From NCBI GenBank assembly GCA_016180425.1, contig JACPBF010000017.1, positions 1 to 36,566 on the forward strand: DNA of 36,566 nucleotides, read 5' to 3'. A program made the position numbers and the translations under genes. Below, piece after piece: positions 1 to 12,000 of the stretch. Within the stretch, counting starts at the first letter, position 1, and each line of letters opens with the position of its first letter. The notes under the pieces are model-generated. The model was not told the DNA's origin. It worked only from the letters and a program-made list of their open reading frames with translations, and did no database searches. The stretch is from Elusimicrobiota bacterium (GTDB lineage Bacteria > Elusimicrobiota > Elusimicrobia > 2-02-FULL-39-32).

Positions 1-1
1 T

Positions 2-3000
2 CAGGCTACAGGCGGGATGGATCCAAATGAAATTACACCAGAAGAAGCTGGAGTGGATGGTACTCTCTCGGTATTGACTGAGGCGATTGTCCGCATCCAG
101 GCTAAACTTCGTTCTCAAAACATTCATCAGGATTCTAACAAGCAAGGAATAAAAGAGCGTGAAGAAGCGTTTCAAAAGATTGGTAATCCACAAATTTTCA
201 AACCAAAATCGCCTATATATAGGGAAGAGGTGTCTTATAAAGAAAGAGAATACCAAGTCTTTAGCGCAGACAATGAGGATGAGAAACTAAGCAAGAGACT
301 TTTGAATGATCCTCAAGGCGAGTTAGAGGCGGAAGAGATATTAGATGGGGCAAAGAATGTATGGTCTGGGCAGATGAAGGATCCATTTACAGGGGAAGTT
401 GGTCAAACTTTTGCGGTTGGGGAGAAACCAGAAAATGTTTTAGCGCAAGTTGCTAAAAGAATAAGAGTCACTTTGAATAATAGTACCAAGGATAAAAGTA
501 GCAAGATAATAAAATTTATAAAAAGAGTTCTTGAGCGCAATGAAATAAAAGCTGCTGCTTGGATTTTTGGCGTTCCTTTATCTCTGATAGCTTATCATGG
601 CATTCATGGGAATACATGGCTTGCCACAAGCTGGGCAATTGGAGCAGTTCTATTTTTGGTTTCCAGCGCTTTTATTTCTCTTTTGATCTTAGTTATTTTT
701 GGCAGAAGATCGGAATTTATACATCTAATAATTATCAGCAGGCTGCCTCAAGCTCTTCAAAGAATTTGGTACCGCATTACCATTCCGGTCTATCCTATAG
801 AGATTTCCGGTTTAAGATTTGTTCGTCTTAAAGTAAATCAGCCAAAAGCGAAAGTATTGGTTATTGAGCCTCTTAGCCTAGAGATTATCTCTGAACTTAA
901 CCGCCGTTTTGGCGATATGGATATTGATCTCTTGGATATAAGGTCTGAACTTGTAAAAGAAGGAGAGAGTTGGAAGCCGGGGATACATGGAAAACTTTTA
1001 GAATTGGTCAAAAGCCAGCATTATGATTACGTAGTAGGCTATATCAATGAAAACTATGATGAAGATTTTTTTCGCGAGGCAAAATTAAAGGGGCTCATCC
1101 TTTTTTCAACAGCCATTCATCACATTGATCTGGATGCAGCCACAAAATATGGCACAGTGGTTACTAATGCTCCTGGCCCAACCACCATTCCTGTTGCTGA
1201 AGGGCTCATCGCTTTTTTTCTGGATGTGATTTTTTCCAATAAAGTACAGACTAAAAAGTCTAAAGGTTATACCCGCTTAAGCGAACTTAAAAGCGACCCA
1301 GAAAATTCTTTGGTAATTGCTCAGGCGCTTTGGTATTCGCTCATGCGTAATGTATTGAAACTAGAAGAGATGTTTAAGTTTGGAGCGAGCGACAAATATG
1401 TGCGCGTTGGCGTGGGAGAGGAAGCAACTGTTTATCATGGAAAGATCGGACAGAGCGTATATGATGAAAGCTCGCCAACCATTGGCATTATTGGTTTAGA
1501 TGAGGTGGGTTTGAAATTGGCTGAAATCGCCATGGCTCATGAGCCAGCCATTATTTATGTTTTGCAAGATGAGCTCAATGGCGCAAAACTCTTAAGACTA
1601 AATTCATATAAGGAAATCCTAGAACAGACATCTACAACAGAACGTTTGGCAATTCGAATCCAGCCGGTGAGCCTTTCTGAACTCTTAAAACATTCATCTT
1701 ATGTTTTGCGGACTCCTGCGGGAGTTCAAAGGATGAAAGGTTCCCGCATGAAAATAGCTAGTGATGCAAATCAAATTTTTATAAAAGATTTGGATGAGCT
1801 TATTCATTTGACAAGTCCAATAACAGTAGGGGTTCTAGGTCTTGGACGTATTGGCGAGGCGAGCGCGCAAAGATTTATTTCCTTGGGCGCGAATCTCCTG
1901 ATTCAGCAAAGAGATCCTGGCAGACAAGAATATATAGAAAAACGAGAGCGCCTTGCTCAGCTTGCAGAGGTAGTTGGAGGAAGGCTCAATCGTTCCATTG
2001 ACGTGCAATATGTTGACAAAGAAATTTTTTTAAGAGCAAGCAATGTAATTTCTCTTTCTCCTCCTAAAAAAACAAATGAAACAGTAGGGTGGGTGAATAG
2101 AGAGGGTTTAGAAATTTTTGGGGAATTGGCGCAAGGGAGTTTAAGAGCAATTATCAGCATAACCAAAGATGTGGTGGATGAAACAGCCATGATTACCTAT
2201 TTAAATCTTCATCCTGAGGTGGAGTATCGTACAGATGTTGCCAGTGATGAAGAAAAAGGAGGTTTTTTTAAGCGTTTTATAGATCCCAAAGGGAATCGGC
2301 TTAAGAATGCGAAGGTTTCAGGTCATACCAGCGCAGCTCATGGAGGAAGTAAAAAAGCTAAACAAAGAATTGCATTTAACAATAATTTAAGGCAGCTTAT
2401 GATAAATAAGAGGCCGGCAAATCAGTTAAATGATATGAGATTGGATAGTTCTGGCGTTACTTTTTTGGATCAGACTTCAGAGGCTATAGCTCATGCGCAA
2501 GGGCCAGCTTCAATAGCAGCAGCGCCGCCAGCTTCACAAATCCAAAATTCTCATGCACAAGCGCCTCTTGCTCAAACTCAAATCCCAGCTCCTGCAACGC
2601 AATCACCTTCTCCTCAAATTACAGCGCCTCCTATCCCTGCAGGAACGCCTACTGTAGTTACTTCTCATGGCCCTATGGGTCAACTTGCCAAGACAGCAGC
2701 AGAAATGATAGAGGCTGCATTCATAACTTATTATGAAAAATTCTTTACCATTACTGCCAGAGCCAAGCGCCGTTTTGATCAGATGGATTGGGAGAACTTG
2801 CTTCAAGATGTGGAGGAAAGATTAGGTCTTTATAATAATACTTTGAATGATTTAGAGAATAGTTTGAGGGCTCTTCTTAAAAATAAACTACGAGATATCC
2901 CAATGTGGATAGAGATTCAAGGTCTATATTCTGGAAATCTGATTGACAATAGAATTTTGGGAGCAAATCCATATGTCATTGGAATGGTATTTTGTAACTC

Positions 3001-6000
3001 AATTGCAAAAAGAATTTTTGGCCCGGAAGCAGATGTCTTTGAATATACGTTTGAGGAAGATTTTGAAAACAGAACTTTAGAAACAAACGAATCTTTCCTC
3101 TACTCCATGTATCGCAATCGCCTGCCTATGGAATATATTCTTACAGACATCTTGGTTAAGCTTGAATTTAGTAAACCTTTAAGAGATATTCGTAAGGATA
3201 TTAGAAGGGCTGTGTCTAATATAGATTCTGAACTTGCAAAATTAGGTCTTACTCAGGATCATATTAATGAGATTGAAGTTGTTAAAGCGCCATTTTTCCG
3301 CAACCGCGACTGTTACGTGATTGGGAGGATCACTACAGATACCGGATTTTTGCCATTCGCTTTGTTTTTAAAGAACACAAAGCAGGGAATCGTATTGAGC
3401 AAAGTTTTGTTAAATGCGGATGACATCTATAGGCTTTTCAGCTCTACCCGGGCAAATTTTCATGTTCTTTTTTACTATCCTTTGGAACTGGTCACTTTTT
3501 TAATAACCATGATACCCAGAGATCCTGTCTCTATTTACGCATCTTTAGGATTTTATGAATTTGCTGAGCAGCTTCTCTACAAAAAGACGATGAATGAACT
3601 GGCTGAAGGGAATAAAGTTTTTCAAATTGCTGAAGGGTTGCCTGGAAGAGCCATGGTGGTTATCACTCTTCCTGGATTTCCTTATGTGCTTAAAATCATG
3701 AAAGATGTTTTTGAAGGAGGCGCAGCTCTTACTAGAAACGAAGTGGTAGAAAAATATCGTGAGGTGAGTGTGGATCCAATGGGACGCATGTTAAACACAT
3801 TTACATTTGATACCCGTCTTCCTAAGAGATATTTTCATCCTGATCTTCTAGCTTTATTAAAAGAGAGCGCTAAAGAGTCTGTAAGAACCGAGGGAGATTA
3901 TCTTCATATACAACATTCTTTTGTTCAAAGAAAGATCACGCCCTTAAATCTATTTTTAGATCGTGAAGGTAGGAGCTCTCTTGCGCAGCGAGTTGCGCTG
4001 GATTTTGGCAAAACATTGGAGGACATACTTGCAGAGCAGGGGAAATTCCCCAAAGCATCCTTGGGAGACTTTGGCGTGACGGATGACCATCGAGTTCTTT
4101 TTTATGGTTTTGATAAAATTGTTCCGCTTACCTCTGTCACTTTTGATGATCTGCAAAATCTTTTATCTCTTATTCCCCAACAGTTCCATGACCCATTAAG
4201 ATCCAGACATCCTAAATTGTATGATCCAGATTATTTTCGCGAACTTCTGGAAAAGGCATCTCGTCCTAAAAAGAAAAGAAGCGGTTCAGGAAAAATAGTA
4301 ACAGGGATTGCTGTGGGTTTGGTTTCTTTTGGGCTTTTGTTTTCTAAAGATAGCGTGGCTTTAACTCCAGGATTTATCGCATCCCTGTCATTGGATACTG
4401 TTATCGGCTTAGCTCTGCTTGCTGCGCTTTTTCTGATTTCCACAAGGCCAATTCGATCCTATTTAGAAGGTAAGAGAATACATATCTGGCTTAAATTTAT
4501 TCTTAGCTATTCATTGCTTGGCTTTTTGGCATATCTGCTTTATGGTTCTAATCTAAATTTCATTCAGATTCCCTTTTTCTCTTTATTAGCCAATATTTTG
4601 TTGTTTGGATTTTTTACCACTCTTTCAGATTTACTGGGGCAGTGGATGTCAGGGAGAAAAATCAACATTAAACAAACTTTACATGCATTTCCGGCAGGAT
4701 TGTTTATGGGCGCGGTTACTGCTGTTGGTTTTGCCTTACTTAACAATTATTTCCCAAAAGATTCTTCCTTACCTTATTTGCTTTTGGCAATGATTCGGGT
4801 GGTTGGCGCAATGGTAGTGGTACGGGCAAGAACCTTTATTTACGCCCGGTTGGTAGAGAAGATGAGTGCCTCTCAGCAATCTGAAAAAAAATGGGATTTG
4901 AAAGAAATCATTAAAGCCTGGTTTAAAAGCCCGAGCCAGGATAAACAGTTCGAATCATTTTGGATGACACGCATCCCTTCATTTATTAAGAATTTCATCA
5001 TTCAGATGTTTGTTCCTGAGGGAATGTCTGTGGCTGCCGAGGGGGTTGCCACGCAATTTTTTGCGTTATTTTATAGCTGGTCAGTCAATAAAGATTGGTA
5101 TCTGGATAAATCCCTGCGTTGGCAGAAGTGGCGTGAGGAGAAGCCTTTCATAAAGAACCCAGCATTAAATGTAGTTTTTGTAAGGGCTTATCTTATTTTT
5201 TATCCGGTTCTCTATCTTATTTTTATGATCAGTTCCTTTGCCTTTAAGGGTTTTATTCAGCAAAGAAAGAGGTTTAATGAGGGTATTTTAGCGATTGAAG
5301 ATTTAATCAATCGGGGTGAATACAATAGAGCAACACTTATAGCTCAAAGATTGTTGATCTATCCCTATTCACCTAAACAGAGTTATCTGCTTTCCAAAAT
5401 TTTTGCTGAAATCGGGTTGAATGAAAGCAGGAAAAGGGTTAACTCTTCCTTTACATTTATGCAGTCTTTGGTGCTGGCCCGTCAATACTTGGACAAGAAA
5501 TATCCAAAGCAACATGTTTCAATTTTTGGTCAGGAAGAATTTGAATTTTTGTTAAGGGGTATGATTCAAGCTGGACATAACGATGTGCTATTTAAAATTT
5601 TAGCTGAAGAAGAAGATAGACAAAAAGAGTCAGACGATCCTACCCGTTATGAAATTTATGCTCAGATGGCAGCGGAATATTACCGCATGGGCGGTCAACA
5701 AGATAAATTGGACCTCTCATTTTCAAAAGCTGTGAGGCTTGCGAACAAAACTGATTTAGAAAATTCTCATCAATATATCATAGAAAAGCTCGAAGAAGCG
5801 GGGATAACGGCTGATGTATTTATTTATTTGTTTGGATTCGTTCCTAAGGAGGATGGATCAAGAGCTTTGACATCAGTCCGTTTTGGAGAAGCCTATTATA
5901 AGTTGGCATCAGATCAAAATAGCGAAGAATATTTTGCAAAAGCTGAAAAGATGTTTGAGTTAGCAGAGGAAACCGCAGATCAAATCAGGGATGATGATTT

Positions 6001-9000
6001 GAGATCAAAACTCTATGATCTTATTTCAGCCGCTCTCTTGAGCATCCATAGTTTAGAAGAGGCGAAAGAGACACTTTTTAAAGCTCGCAAACAGATCGCT
6101 CCATCTCAATCTTCTACTCATTCAGGCAGACAAAAGCAGGAGACTGAATTTATTGCTAATACAAGGGAAATAATGGATGAGACTGGATTTATTAATAAGG
6201 TAAGAGAAAATGTGGATGAAACCGAATCTTTTTCCCTGCGCATGCTGAATGAGGCAAGGCGCGTTTCTTTGAAAAGGTCAAAAAAATATCTGGATGGTTT
6301 TATTAAGCCCGCTCAACCCCACTATAAACAGATGTTGGATAGTCATGAGAGGAAGTTAAATTCAGTGCAGAGGATGTTTGCTAATTACCGCAAAGCATTT
6401 TTGCGAGGTTTGACACATTCATTAAAAATTCCAATGTTTCTTTCGCTTGGGATGGCGGGCGGTATAAGTGGAGGCGGTGCGGGCAGAGACTCAGAGCTTA
6501 AAAATATAAAGCTGCCTTTATGGAAAAAATTTGTCATTTCCTATCTCATACTAGGATTTTCTATTGGTCTTTTGTATGGTTCTGGTTTAGAGAAGATTAA
6601 GGATCCTATTCTCTCACCAATCCTTAATATTGTTTTGTTCGCTTTATTTACTGTTCTGAATGATATTCTTGCTCAGTGGATCACGGGCAGGAAGTTTCAA
6701 TTAAAACAGACTTTATCCATGATCCCTATAGGAATATTGTTTGGGATATATATGTTTATTGGTTTTTGGATGATTAATTTTTTTATGTCTGCAAATGCTC
6801 CTTATCCATACATTGTTGTGGCAATAGTGAGGATTCTTGCTCATTGGGGATTGGGATATGGACAGGTCACAATCTATGCATTTTTTGTGGGCAAGTCGAA
6901 AAGTGTAAGTGAGGGCCCATTGAGTCGTCAAAAAAGTGATGAAGCATTTCTCATGGCCAGGATTCCTGGATTTATTAACATCTATATCATCCAAATGCTT
7001 TTGCCAACTAATGTTTCTATAGCGGCAGAAGGAATCACAAGCCAACTTTTTAGATTGTTCTACGCGTGGGCAGCCAATAAGGATGGTTTTATCATTCAAT
7101 CTGAAAGGTGGGGTAAATATCGTAAAAATCCATTATTTCTTATTTTCTTCCCTGTAATTATTTTTATATTTTTTCCATTTGATTTTATTAGAAGTCGGAT
7201 TGCTTATAATCATAATAGGAAAGGTGAAAAAAATAAGGAGTCTTCAACAAAAGAAGTTCTAGAAAAAATATTGGCGGTTGAAAAACCAAAACGCCACTTA
7301 ACATTGGAATTCTACCGTTATGTAATGACATTAATTAGAGGCTCTATAGCGGAAGATTTAAGAGAGCATATAGGCAAGCAGGCAGGGGAAAGAGATCAAT
7401 TGCATCGTTTTATAAGAGAGAAAAATATTTTAAAAGCATTTGATGATGTAGTAAAGGAAATTAAATCTGAACACAGAGAGATGCGGAAAAGGGGTTTTGC
7501 ATTGATTGACTCATCTGACGTCCCCAGGGAAGATCCAAGATTTGTAGAGAGTGTGGCTCAGAATATCTACAATCTTGACCTTGCTGAAAGAATCGTATGC
7601 GCGTTTCTTTTATTTAGAATCATGCGGTTCTATTTTCAAATTGCTTATGAAGATAACGATAAAGATAGTCCAACATTTTATTCGTGGCTCAAGCAACTTA
7701 GGGATGAGATAGAACAAAAAGGCATGGATTCATTGATAGAATACGCCCAATCTCAATATTCCATGAGTCCTGAGGAGCTTTCTCGTTTGGAAAGTGCTAT
7801 GAAGTATCGTTTAGATTTTTATTTTCAGAAAATTGACGGCATTTATGAATCTTATTGGAGAAAGAGTAAATCTCCCGCAGCTCTTACATGGGATGTAGCG
7901 GATTTAATTTTTAATATACAGATTAAGAATATCCTTTATTTAAAGCAGAGTAAATTTTTTGAACCCTACTACAAATCTTTCGGATTAGTTTATGCTGATC
8001 GGACGATTGCGCAATTCGATCAGGAGAAATGGAAACCAACGGCCGCTAGACGAAAACCCACACGGAGTTTCCTTACAGTTCTCCTCACTGCTCCACTAGG
8101 AATTTTGGGCGGATTGGGAATGGCGGGCGGGGCTACTGTCGTGCCAGTAATTAGAGAAGAACCGCATGATCTCCTTATGGGATCTGGCGGCGGCGTTTTA
8201 AAAGCAAGGCGCAGTTTACTCAGCCAATGGCTGAAGGAAAAAATGAGATTTACTGATGAACAGATCGATTGGTATGAAACAAGGATCGCTCATTTTGAAG
8301 CCTGGCCCCAAGGGATATTGGTTAGCGCTATTCACGGCATTTTAATCTTGTTGATCTATAGCGCTTTTGGGGTTTCTATTGATCACCCATCCATTGTTGA
8401 TCTTTTAAGCGCGTCTGCAATCCATTTAATTCTTCAATCAATTTTTGGGGGACTGCTTGCGGAATTTTTAATTAAAATGCATGAAAAAGTTGGCAAAAAT
8501 GTAGGACGGGGTCCGCCTGAATCCCATTTTATGGCATCTTCCTACTCCTTTGTTGTTTATGCGATTGTTTTATGTTTTTATTTTCTCACTCCCTATTTTC
8601 CAGACAGTATATCTATAGTTATTCTTATTAATTTTCTCAGTTATACGATTGCAGATGAAATTCATCATATTTTCTGGAATTTATATCATCCCAGCGGCCA
8701 GCGCCGCAGTTTAATCCCTCTGAACCCTATAGAATCACAAAGAGCGATTTTAAGTTTAAGCCGATCTTTTGTAACAGATGTAAAAGCAAAGCTGATAGCT
8801 AAAGGGTTGGATGATTTGGCAAATGAATTCCAATCCCTTATATTAGAGCTTCATCCTTTTATTAAGGTTAGCGCTAAACATGGCAGATACAGGCTGGTGA
8901 ATGAGGAAAAGGTAGAACGTTTTCTTTATATTACAAAACAAGCAGGCTTTAATCTGGATATTAACGGTTTTATATGGGCAGAACTTTTATATCACTATTT

Positions 9001-12000
9001 CGAGTCTTATAACCTTTTAAGTTTGGGAGGAGGATACACAAACATTGTTTTTACCACACAATATCAGGTTCGAGATTTTTTTGAGAAGATGAGTAAAGAG
9101 TTCGGACTTGAACTACCCACAGATTACGAGGATAAGCGGTTGGTTCCCTTGACCATGCAGCTTTATGTAAAGTTTTGGCTGCAAAGAATAGTCCCTGGAC
9201 TTGATCCAAAGGTTTTTGGTTTTCATATTTTTGAAGGATTTGGAGAAAAAATTGTGCGTGCCTTAGACGGCACATTGCTCTGGCAGATAGAGTATTTCTT
9301 AAGCCTTTTAACTCCGGGAGAAAGATACGCAACTGGTTATGCTCATAATTTAAAAGAAGGAAAAGAAAAAAGTGTTGAGGAAGTTCGAAAAATGATTCTC
9401 AATCGGCTTAAGATAAAAGATGAGTCGCCTGAAACCGAATTTGAAAGAATGAAAGAAGCGTACGCTAAATATAAAAAAAGTTCATATGGATTTCCCATAT
9501 TAGTTACTTTGCCCAAAGCAGGAGAAGAAAAAGTAGGAATAGAGCCGATTTCGCATAAGAAGCTAAATAAGATGAGTCAAATCAATGGCGCGGTCAATAT
9601 TCATGATGATTTTGAGATCAGTAAAGATGCTATAGGTCCAGTTGAAAAGTTCGATGAAATTAGGGAACAAATCATTAGTAAAATTCTCTCAGCGGATCGT
9701 TTGGGGTTTAAGGGAATAGTTTTTGATAAAACGTGGATTCAAGAAATGGAAATTAAGGTTTATCAAGATATCGCAAATATTATTATTGATGTTCTAAGAG
9801 AGATGGCAAGTCAAAAAAGTCTTCAGTCTTTGGAAAAGGTTGCGATCGTTTTACCTGAAAAAGTCGAGGATGTTGTAGCTCATCAGAATGCCCGAGATAT
9901 GCCCTCAACGGTGTCATTATTTCCAGAAGATTTAAAAAATGGCGATATTGTCCATATTCAAAGCCCATTTAACTATTTAGAGAGAGCTGTACTTTTTGAA
10001 GAACCTGCATTAGAAAATGGTTTTACCGCTTCTCTGCTTCCCATCCATCATTGGTCAGACGATCTGTTTGGTTTTTTAGCATCTAAACGTTATCTTGATA
10101 AGAGGCAGGTATCATCTCTTGTGGCATATCCTGTCTCCTCTTTAGTTCGATATGGGCTTCGCATTGAAAGGGAGACAGTTCAAGAAGATGATTATTTAAT
10201 CAAAGTAGGGCAGAAGTTCTTAGTTACTCATGATGATATCCCTTATTCAGCTACAGTCATTGGAATCATGCACAGGCATTTTATTTTTATTTTGAACGCG
10301 CCTTTGAATGAAAAGGTTGAAAATCTGGGCGGCTATGCGATGTATATGTATATTGAAAATGCAGAGGAATTGGTTAAAAAGGGAGAGTGGGAACTTATTG
10401 AAGAGTGGAGTAAAGAAGATGTTCGTGGCGTGGGTGGGATCATTCCTTTTGTTAAAGATCCGATCGTAGGAATGCTTGAAAAGCTCTTTCCAAAAATCGC
10501 TAAGGAACGTTTAGAAAAGATTTACAATGTAGGAATTGCGTTTATAGCAGATAACTTATTTGCATTTAGAGTTGGTGGTTTAATCCCTTTGGCGCTTGCC
10601 TTGCTAATGAGCGGAAATTTAGATTTTGCTTTCAGGGTTGCTTATATTTTTACTTGGCCTGCGCTAACTTTGCTGCATTCATCTGTACTTAACCTAAGGC
10701 TTGGCTCTCGCGCGCCTCCGCCAGAGAACATTTGGTTAGCTGCATTGATCAGCATGATTAATCTTTCCCTTTTATTTTTTCCTCTTTCCACTTCAGACTT
10801 AATCGCCTTCTCATTTCTTTCTCATTTCCTAGTGAATTTAACCGCATCACTCTTAGGAGAAATGAAGCAGATGAGAGGAATAGTTAGTGCGGCCCGGCAG
10901 ATTTTTTATGGTGTTCTTCCCATTTTATCCAAGCTAAAGCTATTAATGCAAACACTAAAATTGACAATCCGGTTATCATATTACTTTTCACCCCCTGACG
11001 ATGGAGATATAGCTATCGAAAATACACTAAATGACAGTCCTAAAATAACGACTAGGAATTTAGTCAAAACATTATTGGCTGTCCAAAATATTTTTTCATC
11101 CATTATTTTAACTATAACACAACACCCCAATAGAGTCAAGGTAACATTAAAGAGAAGGAATTTCCTTACCATTCTTCTCACTGCCCCTTTAGGTCTTATG
11201 GGTGGGATGGGGATGGCAGGGGGATTGGGTGGACTAGGAGGGAGGAATAAGAAGCAGAAGGTAGTAGATCAGGTAAAGAGGGAAATTCAGAAAAAAGATT
11301 TTGAGAAAGCAGTTAGAAGCGCTGAAAAATTTGATCCGCAGTTTATTTTAGACCCAGATTTTCTTTTTTTGGTAAAAGCAGTCATAGAAGCTGGCATGGT
11401 TGAAACTCTTTATAAAGTTGCTGGGCAGGATCATTCAGAAAATCAATTTAAAAATTATGTGGCAATTGGAAAGGAATTGTTTGAGAGACAGAAGGAATCT
11501 AATGCCACATTAGCTTTTATTCTTGCTGGAAAAACAGCTAAAAAAGCAGAAGATTTTCTTTTTATTGTTGAAAATTTATTGGAAGTTGAAAGAATTCAAT
11601 TCGCTTACTCTTTTGCGCAAAAAATTAATTTTTTATCTCCTTTGCGGAATCAAGCTTTTGTAAAAATCGCTCTTGCCTTTAGAAAAAAAGGGGAGAGGGA
11701 AAAGGCAAAAGAAACTGTTTTTAAAGCAAGAGCGCCAAAAGAAATTGTTGCGGAGGATGCCAAACCAATCTTAGCTGCCAGTCCTAAACAAGAATCCCTG
11801 ACCTTTCAAGATTATTTGAATGCGATTTTATCAATCACTAAGGATCTAAGAAGAAAAGTTATTCAAATTTCTGGGTTAGATATTGAAAAAAGAAAATTGG
11901 CCCTTGCGCTTTTGGAAGAAGGAGCCATTGTGATCGTCTCTGACCCGGACGGGAAAAATATACAGCTTTTGTATGACGGATTAGATGCAGAAAAAAGGAA

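Noticed and set aside
6713-7099. 128-aa minus-strand ORF opposite the second membrane module
   Set aside because: Shadow of the giant coding frame: no ribosome site, no family resemblance, Cys/His/Asn-rich composition typical of antisense translation.
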